Assembly (NCBI GenBank): GCA_002189035.1
Contig: CM007989.1
Location: 4,278,001 to 4,342,000 of the forward strand
DNA: 64,000 bases
Source of the DNA: Utricularia gibba
Lineage: Eukaryota; Streptophyta; Magnoliopsida; Lamiales; Lentibulariaceae
Direction: 5' to 3'
Of the stretch, positions 46,830 through 58,205 are shown piece after piece (position 1 is the first letter of the stretch; each line of letters starts with the position of its first letter). The translations under genes and the position numbers were made by a program. The notes under the pieces were generated by a model that saw nothing but the letters and a program-made list of their open reading frames with translations, did not search any database and was not told the DNA's origin.

Positions 46830-47502
46830 CTAGGGCTTGGTTTGAGCTTCAGTGTCCCTCGGTCCGTGCCCTCCATGCCCACCGTGTCCGTACCAGGGTC
46901 TACGCCAGTAGTGATCCTCAACAGCATCTCCGGCATCTTCTTGAGCTCCATGTCCTCCACCCCACCCATGGTCGCGCCGGTGCTGGTATCTGGTGTAGTA
47001 ATTCTCAGCAGCATCTCCGGCATCTTCTTGAGCTCCATCTGCTACACGCCACCCACTGCCAGGGCGCCGCCGGTGGTATCCACCGGTGTAGTAATTCTCA
47101 ACAGTATCTCCGGCATCTTCTTGAGGTCCGTGTCCTCCATGGCCACCGTGCCCGCGCCAGTATCCACGGCGGTAGTAATCCTCAACAGCATCTCCGGCGT
47201 CTTCAGCATCTTCGTGAGGCCCGTGTCCTCCATGGCCACCGTGTCCGTACCGGGGTCTACGCCAGTAGAGATCCTCACCCACGCCTTGTGTGGCAGCTAG
47301 TAAAAGCACCCCACAGAAAATAAATATACATTCCAGACGATGAGTTTAAGCACAAACTAGTTTCTCAGCAAGGAGGAAGCACAAGCATCCACTTACATGC
47401 ATCGTCGCTCTTCTCAGCAAGATCTCTCGCAGCCACCTGCGAAGAAAGGAGAACCAGCGCAGCTAAGAAGAAACCGCACAAGAGAAGTGACTTAGAAGCC
47501 AT
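46830..47502 (-). CDS. Secreted Gly/His-rich protein, unit 2 copy (GRP-B)
   Basis: Exons 47502-47397 and 47296-46830 (GTAAGT donor, CTAG acceptor, phase 1), giving 190 residues. Exon 1 looks identical in sequence to unit 1, with the same 25-residue signal peptide. The mature protein has five loose repeats of a basic Gly/His/Tyr block (RYGHGGHGGHG, YWRGHGGHGGHG, YHRRRPGSGW) and an acidic block (PQEDAGDTVENYY). It ends RDTEAQTKP, where GRP-A ends QKDTEAQTKP. Unlike GRP-A its repeats differ from each other, so it looks closer to the ancestral state. The antisense strand is open for 199 codons across this exon, which I regard as a by-product of the repeats. Confidence 0.83.
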
Positions 47503-47536
47503 TTTGGGGATGAAGATGGAGGAGAAACCCCTCACC

Positions 47537-47544
47537 TATTTATA
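47537..47544 (-). promoter_or_regulatory. TATA box of GRP-B
   Basis: TATAAATA on the minus strand 35 bp upstream of the ATG at 47502, in a context identical to that at 2833-2840. Confidence 0.72.
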
Positions 47545-49901
47545 GGAGAACAACAGGGCATAAGTGTTGTTAATAGGGTATATTATTTAAACGTTGTTTT
47601 TAAATACAAAATGTGTATTTTAAAATTATTTGATATCTGAGTTTAAAATAAGTGGATTTAAATTTTATTTGAACAATTTTTTATTCTAAATAAGTACTAC
47701 AAAATTACTTTTATTATTAAATATGATTGAATTTTATTTTAGAAAAAAAATAAATATTTAAAATATTTTGTAATGATACATTATTGACCACTTTTTAAAT
47801 CACTGTACCAAATTTTGTTATTTTTAATTTTATAAGAATTAAAAAGTGATTTTGATAACATATAAAATATGGATATGTATTGAATTTCTATTTTTTTCTT
47901 GAAATACAAATAACTTCTCTTTTAAACAAATTTTTTTCATTCAAACAGTATTGATTATTACATATAAATATTGGCTTGTTTGACATTTGGTATCAAATCT
48001 TCATAATAATTTGGTTTGAAATTTTGAGAATGCGTTTTCACATCATTTCGAATGTTACAAATCGGAGATTCATGAATTGTAGTCATCATAGGAAACATAT
48101 CTCATCTAGACCTTACTATAAATTATATCTAATGAGATGTTTGATAGATGTGTTTAGATTTTTAAACACATGCGTATTGATAATAATGAATACTTAATAA
48201 TAATGATTTTTAATGTATGAATATTTCGTAAAACAATTGTAAAGTATTCCAAACTAAGTATTTCGAAATTCAACTTCTATATTAGTTCTGTTAATCAAAC
48301 CAAGTTTAATAAGAAGTGATAAATTGTCTTTTATTATCAATGTTTATAAACTATATATTATAAACACACATACTAAGCTTAATAAAATTTTGGCTACATA
48401 TGTACAAAGCCTATGTATTAACAATATATAGTTATCTAAATATAAATAATTAAAATCCATTATTAGTTAAATTATAGTACGAACACCCCGTTACTACAAT
48501 TCCAATTGGTGATATCTTTTATGTTCATTGCACCTGGACGCTATCTAAGGTATTGCTTCTCATGATTGTCGTCCGATTTCCTACGGTTCATCGCACCTGG
48601 ACGATTTCAGGAATCAACAAGCGTCCTATTTATAACCGCATTCGGTATATAATTTTATCTGCATTTTTTTTCACAAAAGTAATATGTTTATCCATTTTTA
48701 TGACATAATTTTTTTTTAAGAATATACTTATTGAATGATCTAGTAAGACTGTTTTGTCGTGTATTGCATTAGATAAGAATGTCATTTTCACTCAAATCAT
48801 ATCATTTCGAGCTTGAAACAACTTATAATTTTAGCTTGTAATTAATTTTATTATCAAATATGATCGATTTTTATTATTAAAATGCTTATTATTTTTTAAA
48901 AACTATAAACCTATTTTCATCCATAATTAACTTAATTGAATCAATACAAGAATAAGAGAATACTCATAAAAAAGAAAATACAATGGCATGAAAATCTTTT
49001 ACTTTGAAGCAGTAAAAGATGAAATAAAACGGTATTAACATAATAATATATTATCAATTTATAATGGAATATGAATGCAATCTATAATATAAGTACTTAC
49101 TATAACTTTAATTTTGCATTCTAGGGTGGAGTGATGGAACATACTGTAGATCAAAAGGGGCTCAGCCCCCCCCCTAATAATTAATAGTTAATTAAAAAAA
49201 CAGATATACTTTTTAAAAAAATCATTAATAGTTGATTTATAGCGATTGGATTAAATTGGAATCACTTTAAAATAAAAATAAATGAATATGATTTAATTAC
49301 GATTTGATATTTTTAGTTTAAAAAATTACTTTTTTTTACTTTTATTTATTGATTTATTTATTTCGGTTGAATTTAGGATAACTATGCATGCATTAGTCAA
49401 AGAAGGCTGCCTCCAGAGGATTGAAAGGGGCAGCTGAACCACTCACCGTCCGAATGCATGTTGTTTTTTTAAAATTCAAGTAATAAATTCCAATTCAGGA
49501 ATCGTTACTGTCTGTCTGATTGATAAGTCGAAAGGGAATATAAATAAATAAATAATGATGTATTCTATTTCTGATTAAATCAAAAGCTCAAGAGGTTCAA
49601 ACCGTCCATTTTTCTAAACCTTTAAATAATTTTTATAAATTTTCTAGAATGGTTTTAAATAATTTCTATAAGAACATATTGTAAATTAAATATATTTTTT
49701 TAAAAAATAAAAGTAAATAGTGAGTTGAGTTGATTCGATTTAAATGTGGATGCTATATTTTTAGACAATATTATCCTTTAATTTAAAACTCAATTACTTT
49801 TATGCCCTTTAAATTTTTTAATTATAATTAAAAAGTAAAATTAGTATTTTCTTTTTTTCATCAATTTTCCTTAATTTAATGAAATATAATAGTCAACAAT
49901 C

Positions 49902-50587
49902 TACAAAGAAAGACCAAGAAAGTTGATGGTTGCTCTAGCTGTCAAGAGAGAAGTCCAAATGAGTAAATCTTGGTCCTAGGGTTTTGAAAAAGGAAAAAAA
50001 CATATATTTTTTAAGTTTAGATTAAAATAGTCTTTTTTAAATGATACAATTTTAAAACCATACAAGTAATTTACTAAATAAAATACATATAAAAATGAAA
50101 CATAATATTTAAATTCAGTAAAATACTATATTTAGCTATGTTAACTAATAAATAAGATAGATGAATATGTAATTATTAAAATAATATTTAATTAAAATAA
50201 TGTATTGTAATTAAATAAAAAAACATTTATTAAATCAGATTTTTTTTTTGCTTAAAGTAAATTCTAAATAAAAACGCACTTTATTAAAATGAAAACTCTT
50301 ATTAAAACCTATTAACGGGAATAGCAATAACACCGCAATGCACGGACACATGGGTGTAAAAATGTTAACTTGACCTGAAAAATGGACAGAAGTAAATCAG
50401 CCTGCACTGCATTGATAATAATATTAGTAGTAGGAGGAGATCAAAATAATAGATACTTGACGACCGCCGTTGTTGTCCGGCCACCGGAAACCAACGGTGG
50501 TCTGCAGAGGCGGGGAACTGTTTCCCATTTGAAAAATGAAGCACATTTACATAAGCAGCACAGCACAGCACACCAGGAGCTGCCAGA
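49902..50587. other. Intergenic region between unit 2 and HESO1-like
   Basis: AT-rich DNA without recognised features up to about 50360. The GC-richer 50380-50587 probably contains the 3' UTR of the HESO1-like gene. Confidence 0.5.
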
Positions 50588-53322
50588 TCAGGCTCGAGGC
50601 ACTGATCTTGGCTTCCAAACTTGCCCCCCATGGCCTGATGGTGCCTGCTGAGACATAAATGCTGCCCCATTTGAACGTTCGTCGCTCCTAATTTGAGAAA
50701 TGGGCTGCCTTTTCAAGAAGGGAGGCTTCCTGTGCTGCCCAGTTGTCCCAACAGGTGTTCTTGCCAGATGCCGTGCTGTTGCGGCAACTGCTGGTTGGGG
50801 TATAACTGAGCGTGAAACTCGGGGCGCAAAAAGTGCAGGCAGGAGAGAAGCCTGAGTTGCGTTTGATGAGAAGAGTGCTGCTTGAGTTGCCCGGATTGCT
50901 TCCTGGACTTTCACCAGTTGATTGCTGGTAACCGCCTTGGCTGTATTGGCTGGCTGCTCAAATGGATCTTCTATCTAGTGTTGGTTAACAAGGAAAGCGG
51001 ATGAGTGATTCAACTTCAGCTTTGACATCAAAAGAAAGAGGAACTAAGGAAGCATGTAAACCTGGAATACATCCTTCAATCATGCTGCCTCACATACACA
51101 TGCAAATAAAAAGCAAAGAGATAGAGGAAGTGGGGATTACTAATAGTGCGTATGTTTTGGGTAGCCATGACATGTTGCTGCTGATGTCCTCCAACTCCCC
51201 ATCAAAAAGGCTGACGCCTTTGGTGGAAGCTTGGGAGAAGATGTGCGAGAGCTGCATGTAGAACAAGGCTATCTGTTGATAACATGTAAGAAGATTGAAA
51301 TAAACTTAGGGAATTCTCCCCCTTGGTTACTTACTAATCACAAGAACCTATTTATACAATGAAAGGCAAAAAGCAAAAAACAAATCTGCCACCCTAAATT
51401 TAGGCTACAAGAACAAGTAGTAACCCAGTACAAAGTTTGTCAACAAAAACAAAATATTTAATTCATTTGTCTTTTCCGGTAGTTGCTCAATTATTTCTTC
51501 AACATAACATATAGAAAAATTTAACTCCAGAATGACACGCAACAGTCGCACAAAGTACTGGAGAAAAACCTTTGGCAAAAAGGAGAGGAATAGTTCAGAT
51601 AAACTGTTTCTGTTCACCCTTCTAGGCTTATCCAACTTTATTCTCTTTATGTTTTCTGCGCAAACATCTTCAATGTGTTTTACAGCAACAGCCTTCACAC
51701 CTATAAGAATAACATACCACGGAAGATTGCGATTAACTGTAACAGGGTAAACACAATTTAATAAAAGAATATATGAAAAATCGCTATGTGATGAGCGACA
51801 CTCCATGCTTGAATCCTTCAATGCTTCAGATAAATATAGAGAAAAGTTCTATTGAGTACCTACGAGGGTCTCACACATGTTGAATGGAAATATATCCTTA
51901 AGAGGCGGAAGTATTGCAGGGACCAAAGTCTGAAAAAAGTATGCAAAACATACAAAGAAGACTTCAGTCTCCAAAGCGTTTGAAGAAGGAAATTGGTGTG
52001 ATACCCGAAATGTGTTATATCATCCTGAATTAAAGAGGTTCGGTTTAAAAACATAAACTATTACTTTTACATCCGCATTAAAGATATTCTAAACACCCCT
52101 GATCTTCCATATACTTGATCCTGTTCTCCTACCTCCTTTTAAATGAATATTTTCTCAGTTTTTTGTACTTCATCCTTGTCGGAACTGTTCTACACAAATT
52201 TCAATGAATCTATATGGAGATAGATGAAAAAAAAATCCTCAGACGAATAAAGAATAATGAATGACCCCACAAAAACATGCGATAAATTGATTTTAGGAGA
52301 GAAAAATGAATCAAATTTACCTGAAAATGGAAGATAACCAGAAGAGTAAGGGAGTACGAGTTGAAGCTTCCATTCTTCGGGTCATTTATTTTGTGAGCTT
52401 TAGCCCAATGTTTAACCTACGAAAAGAGGATCAAAGGATGAGTTTTTGTCATTTCATTTCAAAATTACTCGAACAAATTGTATAAACTTGCCAGTAAAAC
52501 GAGATCTCGAAAGCGTCCATCAATATCGTTGATCCAGTATAAAACAATAGACTTCATTTGACCAACCAAATTGTTTATTGATATGTCACAAGAAATGCTG
52601 TTGCACTGGAGCTTCAAAATGGGTACCCTAGCATTTAGAATTAACATAAACCTGTGAAATACTCCTGCCAGATGAAAATAGAAGAAAAAAAAAATATCAA
52701 AGCCAAAATCTAACAGATTCATATCCCTAATTGCCAACACCTTCATGTTGTAAAATCGGGAAAAAATAATAGAATCTGCGTGTAGTTTAAAGCAAAATCA
52801 GATTTCCATCTTATGCAAAAGAAAATATTGACTGCATGTACTCAGTAAGAAAATAAGAGAGACACGATCAAGATAACAGCTGAATAAGAACATTCTTGCC
52901 AACTGTTACCGTTAAGACAACCTTTTTTTCTCATAACCCTTTGTAGTTCTGCCAGCGAGCTTTGCTTGTGCTTTTTCCCTGGACACAAAATATATTCACC
53001 GTTTTTCAAATCGATGGATATATCCAAATCCCCGTCTTCTGAGAAAAGATTAGACACAAATGATCCAAATGGTTCCACCGTAGCACCTATTACAAAGTAA
53101 CTCTTCAATATGGATAAAACTATGAGCTCTGAACAGCATTTAATAAACACAAGAAGGATGCAACAAACCTCTCAAACTTTCCATAGACTCCACAACTGTA
53201 CGAATTTCCTGAATAACATGAAATCTCATGGCCCAATCATCTTTTGATGGATTGATGACACGAAGGACATCCTTTATGGTGATCTCTAAAAGCTGGTATC
53301 TATTACTCTCAGTGGTGGCCAT
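50588..53322 (-). CDS. HESO1: HESO1-like terminal uridylyltransferase
   Basis: In Arabidopsis HESO1 adds U tails to unmethylated small RNAs and cleaved target fragments and so triggers their decay. Eight exons fit one frame: 53322-53169, 53086-52910, 52664-52492, 52416-52321, 51929-51860, 51700-51570, 51272-51141 and 50974-50588, for 439 residues. The nucleotidyltransferase motif GSFVSNL is at residues 59-65 with DLD at 71-73 and the third Asp in SCDIS at 137. INDIDGRFRDLVLLVKHWAK and NSYSLTLLVIFHFQ (central/PAP-associated domain) follow, then VNRNSLSELFLSF, ISSNMSWLPKTYALL and IEDPFEQPANTAKAV, all HESO1 signatures. Intron 3 appears to use a GC donor (GCAAGT). The tail after residue ~330 is Ser/Ala/Arg-rich and shorter than in Arabidopsis HESO1 (about 510 residues). 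The frame is intact. Confidence 0.9.
52491..52491 (-). other. Non-canonical GC splice donor of HESO1-like intron 3
   Basis: The intron (52491-52417 on the minus strand) begins GCAAGT and ends GTAG. Splicing here joins LVLL to VKHWAK in phase 0, matching the conserved family sequence. A GT four bases downstream would add four bases and break the frame. Confidence 0.78.
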
Positions 53323-54649
53323 AAAGCTGACTGGTAGTAGAAGCGACCACTACAAATAAGGAAGGAAACATTTGACAACACATTTTACTCAACCAAATCT
53401 ACTTAAAATCTAGCTCATCCAAAAGAAAGCTTTATCACACCAATATAACCCACACATTCCAGAGGACGGGCGGCCCATTAAACATGAACACTACTGATTG
53501 GATGCCAGCCACGTTTCTCCTACGGCACATTGCCTCAGATCGACACCCACACAAAATCCCAATTCAAAACGACCATCCAAATCCGTATAATGCACTCGGA
53601 AGAAAGCATAATCAATAAACAGAAATGCGCTACGAAATACAGACCTCAGAGCAATGGCCAGCAAGCCTTTCTGAAAGTTGACACAGAATGAATACGTGCA
53701 CGCCCCTCACTGTACCATCGCTTGTTTACGGAACCAACGGAGGAAGTATTGCTCACTTCAAAGTCCTCCGCCACACGTTTGAGGGACTAGGCGGCCTCCG
53801 GCTGGGGAAGAACGAAGCTCCGTCACTCGCATGAAGAGGAAGAGTGCCTAATACGCTCCATTTAACATTTTACGAACGTTGAATTAGGTCATGTTCTATT
53901 TCCCTGTCCCCCCCTTTTTTAAATGATTCGCATCGGAATGCACCAAAATGCCGTGCCGGCATCTTCCATTGGGTGATATTTCTTTTCAAAACTATTCGTT
54001 TTTCATAATATGTAATATTGTCATAATTTTAAGGTATATTTAAAGTTTTTAATGCAATTTTATCCTATTCTAAATTGAATGGAAAGTGGAGTATAAGAAT
54101 TTTGTAATCTATGTTCACTTACTAGCTTTCAATTTTGAACATGTGTTATACGTGTGTGTGATGGATGAATCAATCTTATATTTTCGTGGTTAATAAAATA
54201 TATTCTTGGTGCTTATGTGATGAGTTAGAGCATGTATTGCAAAATGAGTTGACTTAGGATCTTTACATTAATCTAATGCCTCAGCACATACGGGCCAATT
54301 AATGATCACAATATCCATGAGAGAATGGATAATCCGGTATGTGCATTCATGAACATGTTCCTAATCCTGTCTCCTATGAGGATTGAACACCTGAAACATG
54401 GAAAGAGTATCTATAACAATTTAGCGTCTAAGCATGAAGGTCGCGGATTGTCACCAATGGGTGAAGTATGAGAGTTTTTGTAATCATCTTTGTGTTCACG
54501 CAAGAAAAAAAAGGGAAAATGGTGGCTACAAATCAGTAACATGAAAGTGCTCATGAATCTCATTTCATCCAGCAAGTTGAATCACACAGCGGCAAGTAGA
54601 GTTAAATGAAAAGCTACTCACTTTGGCTTCCAAGGCAGAATTCCAGTGG
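53323..54649. other. Region between HESO1-like and bL31m genes
   Basis: Holds the presumed promoter and 5' UTR of the HESO1-like gene (the GC-richer 53340-53830 may contain a 5' UTR intron) and AT-rich DNA. No further coding exon was recognised. Confidence 0.5.
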
Positions 54650-54856
54650 TCACTTGTTGTCAGATTCATCTTCGTTGTTGCCATATTTGCGCTTGAACTT
54701 GGCTATCGCCCCAACGCTCTCAGCCATCTGCCTCTTAGCCCGGAAATGGTAGACTTTGCCAACAGGATGAATCTTGGTCATCATCATGTTCATCAGACGC
54801 CCGCTTTGGGTCACGTATGATATCCATTGCAGTTGGGGATGAATCCCTTTCTTCAT
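54650..54856 (-). CDS. Mitochondrial ribosomal protein bL31 (bL31m)
   Basis: A single-exon coding region of 68 residues starting MKKGIHPQLQWISYVTQSG, then MMMTKIHPVGKVYHFRAK and AKFKRKYGNNEDESDNK. It has the length and the M-K-K-x-I-H-P start of bacterial bL31, and the basic middle and short acidic tail that I recall from plant mitochondrial large-subunit L31 proteins. The cysteines of zinc-binding L31 are absent, as expected for the C-minus form. ATG at 54856, TGA/TAA-type stop at 54650. The 5' UTR may contain an intron (possible acceptor just upstream). It lies about 1.3 kb upstream of, and in the same direction as, the HESO1-like gene. Confidence 0.8.
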   Translation of the reverse strand: MKKGIHPQLQWISYVTQSGRLMNMMMTKIHPVGKVYHFRAKRQMAESVGAIAKFKRKYGNNEDESDNK

Positions 54857-55236
54857 GCTTCAGACAACAAGAGTCCTAGAAGAGAAATTGTGGTGAGTGC
54901 TCTACACTTACATCTATGCAAAAGGACTTTCAATTAGCACACAAATTTAAACTAGCATTTCATCGAACACATTGTAGTCATCAACGTTTGATGCACAGGA
55001 AACCAAACAAAAAGACTGCACCTTACAAGACACAGTCTACCGATCCATACCCAAAAAAACAGCGTAAACAGATCAAAAGTAGGATTCAACAGCGGACTCA
55101 GATCAATGCAAACCACGTTGCCCAGGAAAGCTCAACTTTCAAGAACAAATAGTAGGATCGCATGTTCCACAACGTACCCATTAATCATGAAATCACAACC
55201 AATAGTTCCTTTCAAACGTTCAAAGACATAAGCTGC

Positions 55237-55255
55237 AAAAAAAAAAAAAAAAAAA
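55237..55255. repeat. Poly-A tract (19 A)
   Basis: An uninterrupted run of 19 A. The flanks show no retroposed gene, so it is treated as a simple repeat. Confidence 0.9.
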
Positions 55256-56168
55256 GCTCACCTCAGTAAGACTCCTTGAAACCAGACGAATGAACATAGC
55301 ACAAGAAAGGGGGAGCTGCCAGGTTTTGTTAAGGGAGAAATGGCCTGGGATAAACGGCCCAGATTAATATGTCCATCATCTATTCATCTTCTAATTAAAG
55401 GTCGACAGGGGCCGACACTGGGCCTTGAGGCCCATAAAGCTCACAATGTTTTTAAAACATTAAATAGGGCTGAAAAAAAATCGATACGCGATCTAAGTTA
55501 TCTGATACATGAGGATTGGATTCTCGTTTTATTTTAATGTTTTGAAATTGTCTAATGCCAAACATAATGATTTATGCACTTTGGATGAGTCCTTAAATTT
55601 ATCATATGAAATAATGATTATGTAAACGATGATGATGAGTAATAGCTAAAGTAACAAATTATTTCAAGCAACGCTCGTACAAATGTTCTATTAATATTCA
55701 GACACCAAAATATGTAAAAATGCAGACAAAAAACAACTAATTATATATCTTAAGTCATTTTCTATAACATAACCTAGATAATAAAAGATAAAATCACAAC
55801 TTTATAAATTGAAACTAAAGATATATTAATATTCATATTTGAAAACAAAACTAATAATACTGAGTATTCAAAAAATATAAAAAAATAAAAATTAACAATT
55901 TTTTTCATTAACTATTATTTCCGACTTGTAATAATAACGGTGAAAGTAGGTTTAGCCATAAAAAAAATTTCAGATGAATAGCTTCTTCTAAAATCGTCCC
56001 CTATTTTTTTTCTGGTTGAAGTTGCTTCTAGCATAAACCTAGAGACTAGCCTAAACCTAGAGACTAATGGCAAGTAGAATGATCTCTCATGTCAATTCCA
56101 TGTTTAATGTGCTCCATGGACTTTTTGTATGCAACTTAGGTTTGATTTGTTGTACAACACTACTATTA

Positions 56169-56782
56169 GGGTGTGTTTGGTATGTGGGTTTGCGTAGATT
56201 TTCAGATGAGCTTGATAGCCAAACGTAGGTTACAGACGATTAAACATAAACCTACATACTGATCATATACTGATCAAATTTGTAGCAAATCTATAGAATA
56301 CAACTTCATTTTTGCAACCATTTGTTCACAAAGTGTCGTGAGTAAACTGTGTCGCGGTGCTAGCAGTTAAATAAAGGTTATGTTTACAGCATTTGTGGAA
56401 TGTGGTGCACAAGGAATTCACGAAGGAGCATCTTTTCCATTATTTACAGAGTTCCTCAAGAAAGTGTAACACTTCTATGAAAGAGGGAGCAAAATCGAAG
56501 AGAAGAATGCAGTGGATTGAAACTTAAATTTGAGAAAATAGTAAAAAACAAATTATGTATAATATTTTTATTTTAGATGAGATGTATATTTAATATTTTG
56601 TATATAAAATTATCAAATACTTAATTTTTATCTCTTATATCAAACATGTTTTTATCTATAACTCAGATAAATTATATCCATTCATTAAATAAGAATTATT
56701 TTTTAAATTAAAAAAATGTATTTATCTAAATTCAAATAAACTAAATTTAGTTTAACACAGTACATAGCAACCGAATGTGTCC
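56169..56782. mobile_element. PIF/Harbinger-type (Tourist-like) MITE, 614 bp
   Basis: Left end GGGTGTGTTTGG and right end CCGAATGTGTCC form imperfect 12-bp inverted repeats, flanked by TTA on both sides (56166-56168 and 56783-56785), the target duplication typical of PIF/Harbinger. The inside is AT-rich and noncoding. The region 55340-58000 around it has no recognisable gene. Confidence 0.7.
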
Positions 56783-57553
56783 TTAATATAAATATTAGAA
56801 AACATAAGTTGTACTAAATTATTGATTTAATCTATTTTAATGCATAAAAACCCAAATAATAATGAATTACCAAAAAATTAAAAATCATATATAAAAACAC
56901 CTAAATTCACTATTAAACATATTTATTTTACAACCTAAAAACATAAACAAAATGCGTGTTATTACTATGCCTCCAGCATATATTATTGATGTAAGATGTT
57001 GAGATGGAGTTGAGGAGGGAGAGTAGAGTGGGGCAGCAAGAGAAGGGTTAGGTTGGATTGGATTAGATGGTGTGGGGCAACCAAAATGCAAAAGCGATCA
57101 TGGACGACAAGACTGCAATATTTGGATTATGATTTATTCATGATATGATGCTTTTTTATTAAAAAAATTCTATAAAAAATGAGCGATTCAATCTCAATTG
57201 ATTTCACGATTTATAGCAATAGATATGGTGCATATGTGTTTACAAGCATATTTTAAATTGTTATATTTTAATAAATACGCTTAGAATATATATATATATA
57301 AAAAAAAAAAAAAAAAAAAGAGGGAGCGGGGACTGGGACTGGGAGGGAGGGGAGTTTCACCCCCGACATGTAACTCTTTTCCGATGGCACATTAAAGGGG
57401 AAATCTACGTTGTAAGACGACAAAGGAGGCATGGCCATGGAAGTCATCCAGGACCACCCCTCGATTCTCTGCTTCGCAATTACCATGGGCCGCCCGCCCA
57501 TCCATTTTTCTCCTACCCAAATCTGACCTCGGACCGGGCGGAATCCTTTCCGA

Positions 57554-57577
57554 CCGCCCGCCCGCCCGCCCGCCCGG
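57554..57577. repeat. CCCG tandem repeat upstream of the UGT gene
   Basis: Six consecutive CCGC/CCCG units in a locally GC-rich island (57340-57600) inside otherwise AT-rich DNA, about 630 bp before the UGT start codon. A mixed A-rich run precedes it at 57300-57320. Confidence 0.85.
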
Positions 57578-58205
57578 CCTCTTCGCTTCTCTTTTTTTAA
57601 TCTCATAAAATAGGGATTGGGTCAAAATTAATATAAATAGAAAAAAAGGCAGGGGGACCAACTTCATTGTGTCATCATCATATGTTGTTGAATATCATTC
57701 CACCCACGAGTGCCAATTGCTTTTTTTTTTCTTTTTTTTTTAAAAAGAAAATATTTATTCCAAATAATTATAAAAATGTTTTTTTTTTCTCTTCTTAAAA
57801 GCATATCACCACCGCAGAAAGTAGAACTTGTACTTGCGCTAGTAACAGGGGTACATGTGGGGCCTACCCCCTAGTGTTTTTTTTATTATTTTTATTTTGA
57901 ATTTTCTTTTTTTAGTTTGGATATTGAAAAATAAATTTATTATTTAGTAAATGAAATAAATAGGGATTTGAGGGTTAGTTTATTTGAATAAATATTTTTT
58001 CATATTGTTATATGGGGGGTAATGAGAGAGGAAACGGCGTCGTTTTGGGATAACGATCTCAGGAGCAGCGGAGAGAATCAAATGTCAAATCAGTAGAAAG
58101 AGAGTTCCCTCTTCTTCTTCTTCCTCGTGCTGTTGTTCGCTAAAAAATGGAACTTCTTTTTCTGCTTATTTAATTCTCATTTTTCTTGTTCGGAGGGCTA
58201 ATTCA

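Larger units (their letters stand above)
43972..49901. repeat. Tandem duplication, unit 2
   Basis: Collinear with 817-5288. Extra material relative to unit 1: a MITE at 44098-44462, small insertions near 44929 and 45020, and about 1.15 kb at 45190-46340 with a third Gly/His-rich gene. Similarity starts right after the Copia-D LTR, about 140 bp upstream of where the DnaJ start codon lies in unit 1, and ends at 49901. Apart from the two Gly/His-rich genes, I see no gene in 44463-45560 or 47545-49901. Confidence 0.93.

Noticed and set aside
46701-47300. A 199-codon open frame on the plus strand opposite the GRP-B coding exon
   Set aside because: It is an exact antisense shadow of repeated Gly/His/Asp codons, and its protein is a repeat of VVILNSISGIF-like text. 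It has no signal or domain, and the equivalent strand in unit 1 is closed.
55237-55255. Poly-A run as the tail of a retroposed gene or SINE
   Set aside because: No coding remnant, RNA polymerase III box or target duplication was found in its flanks.
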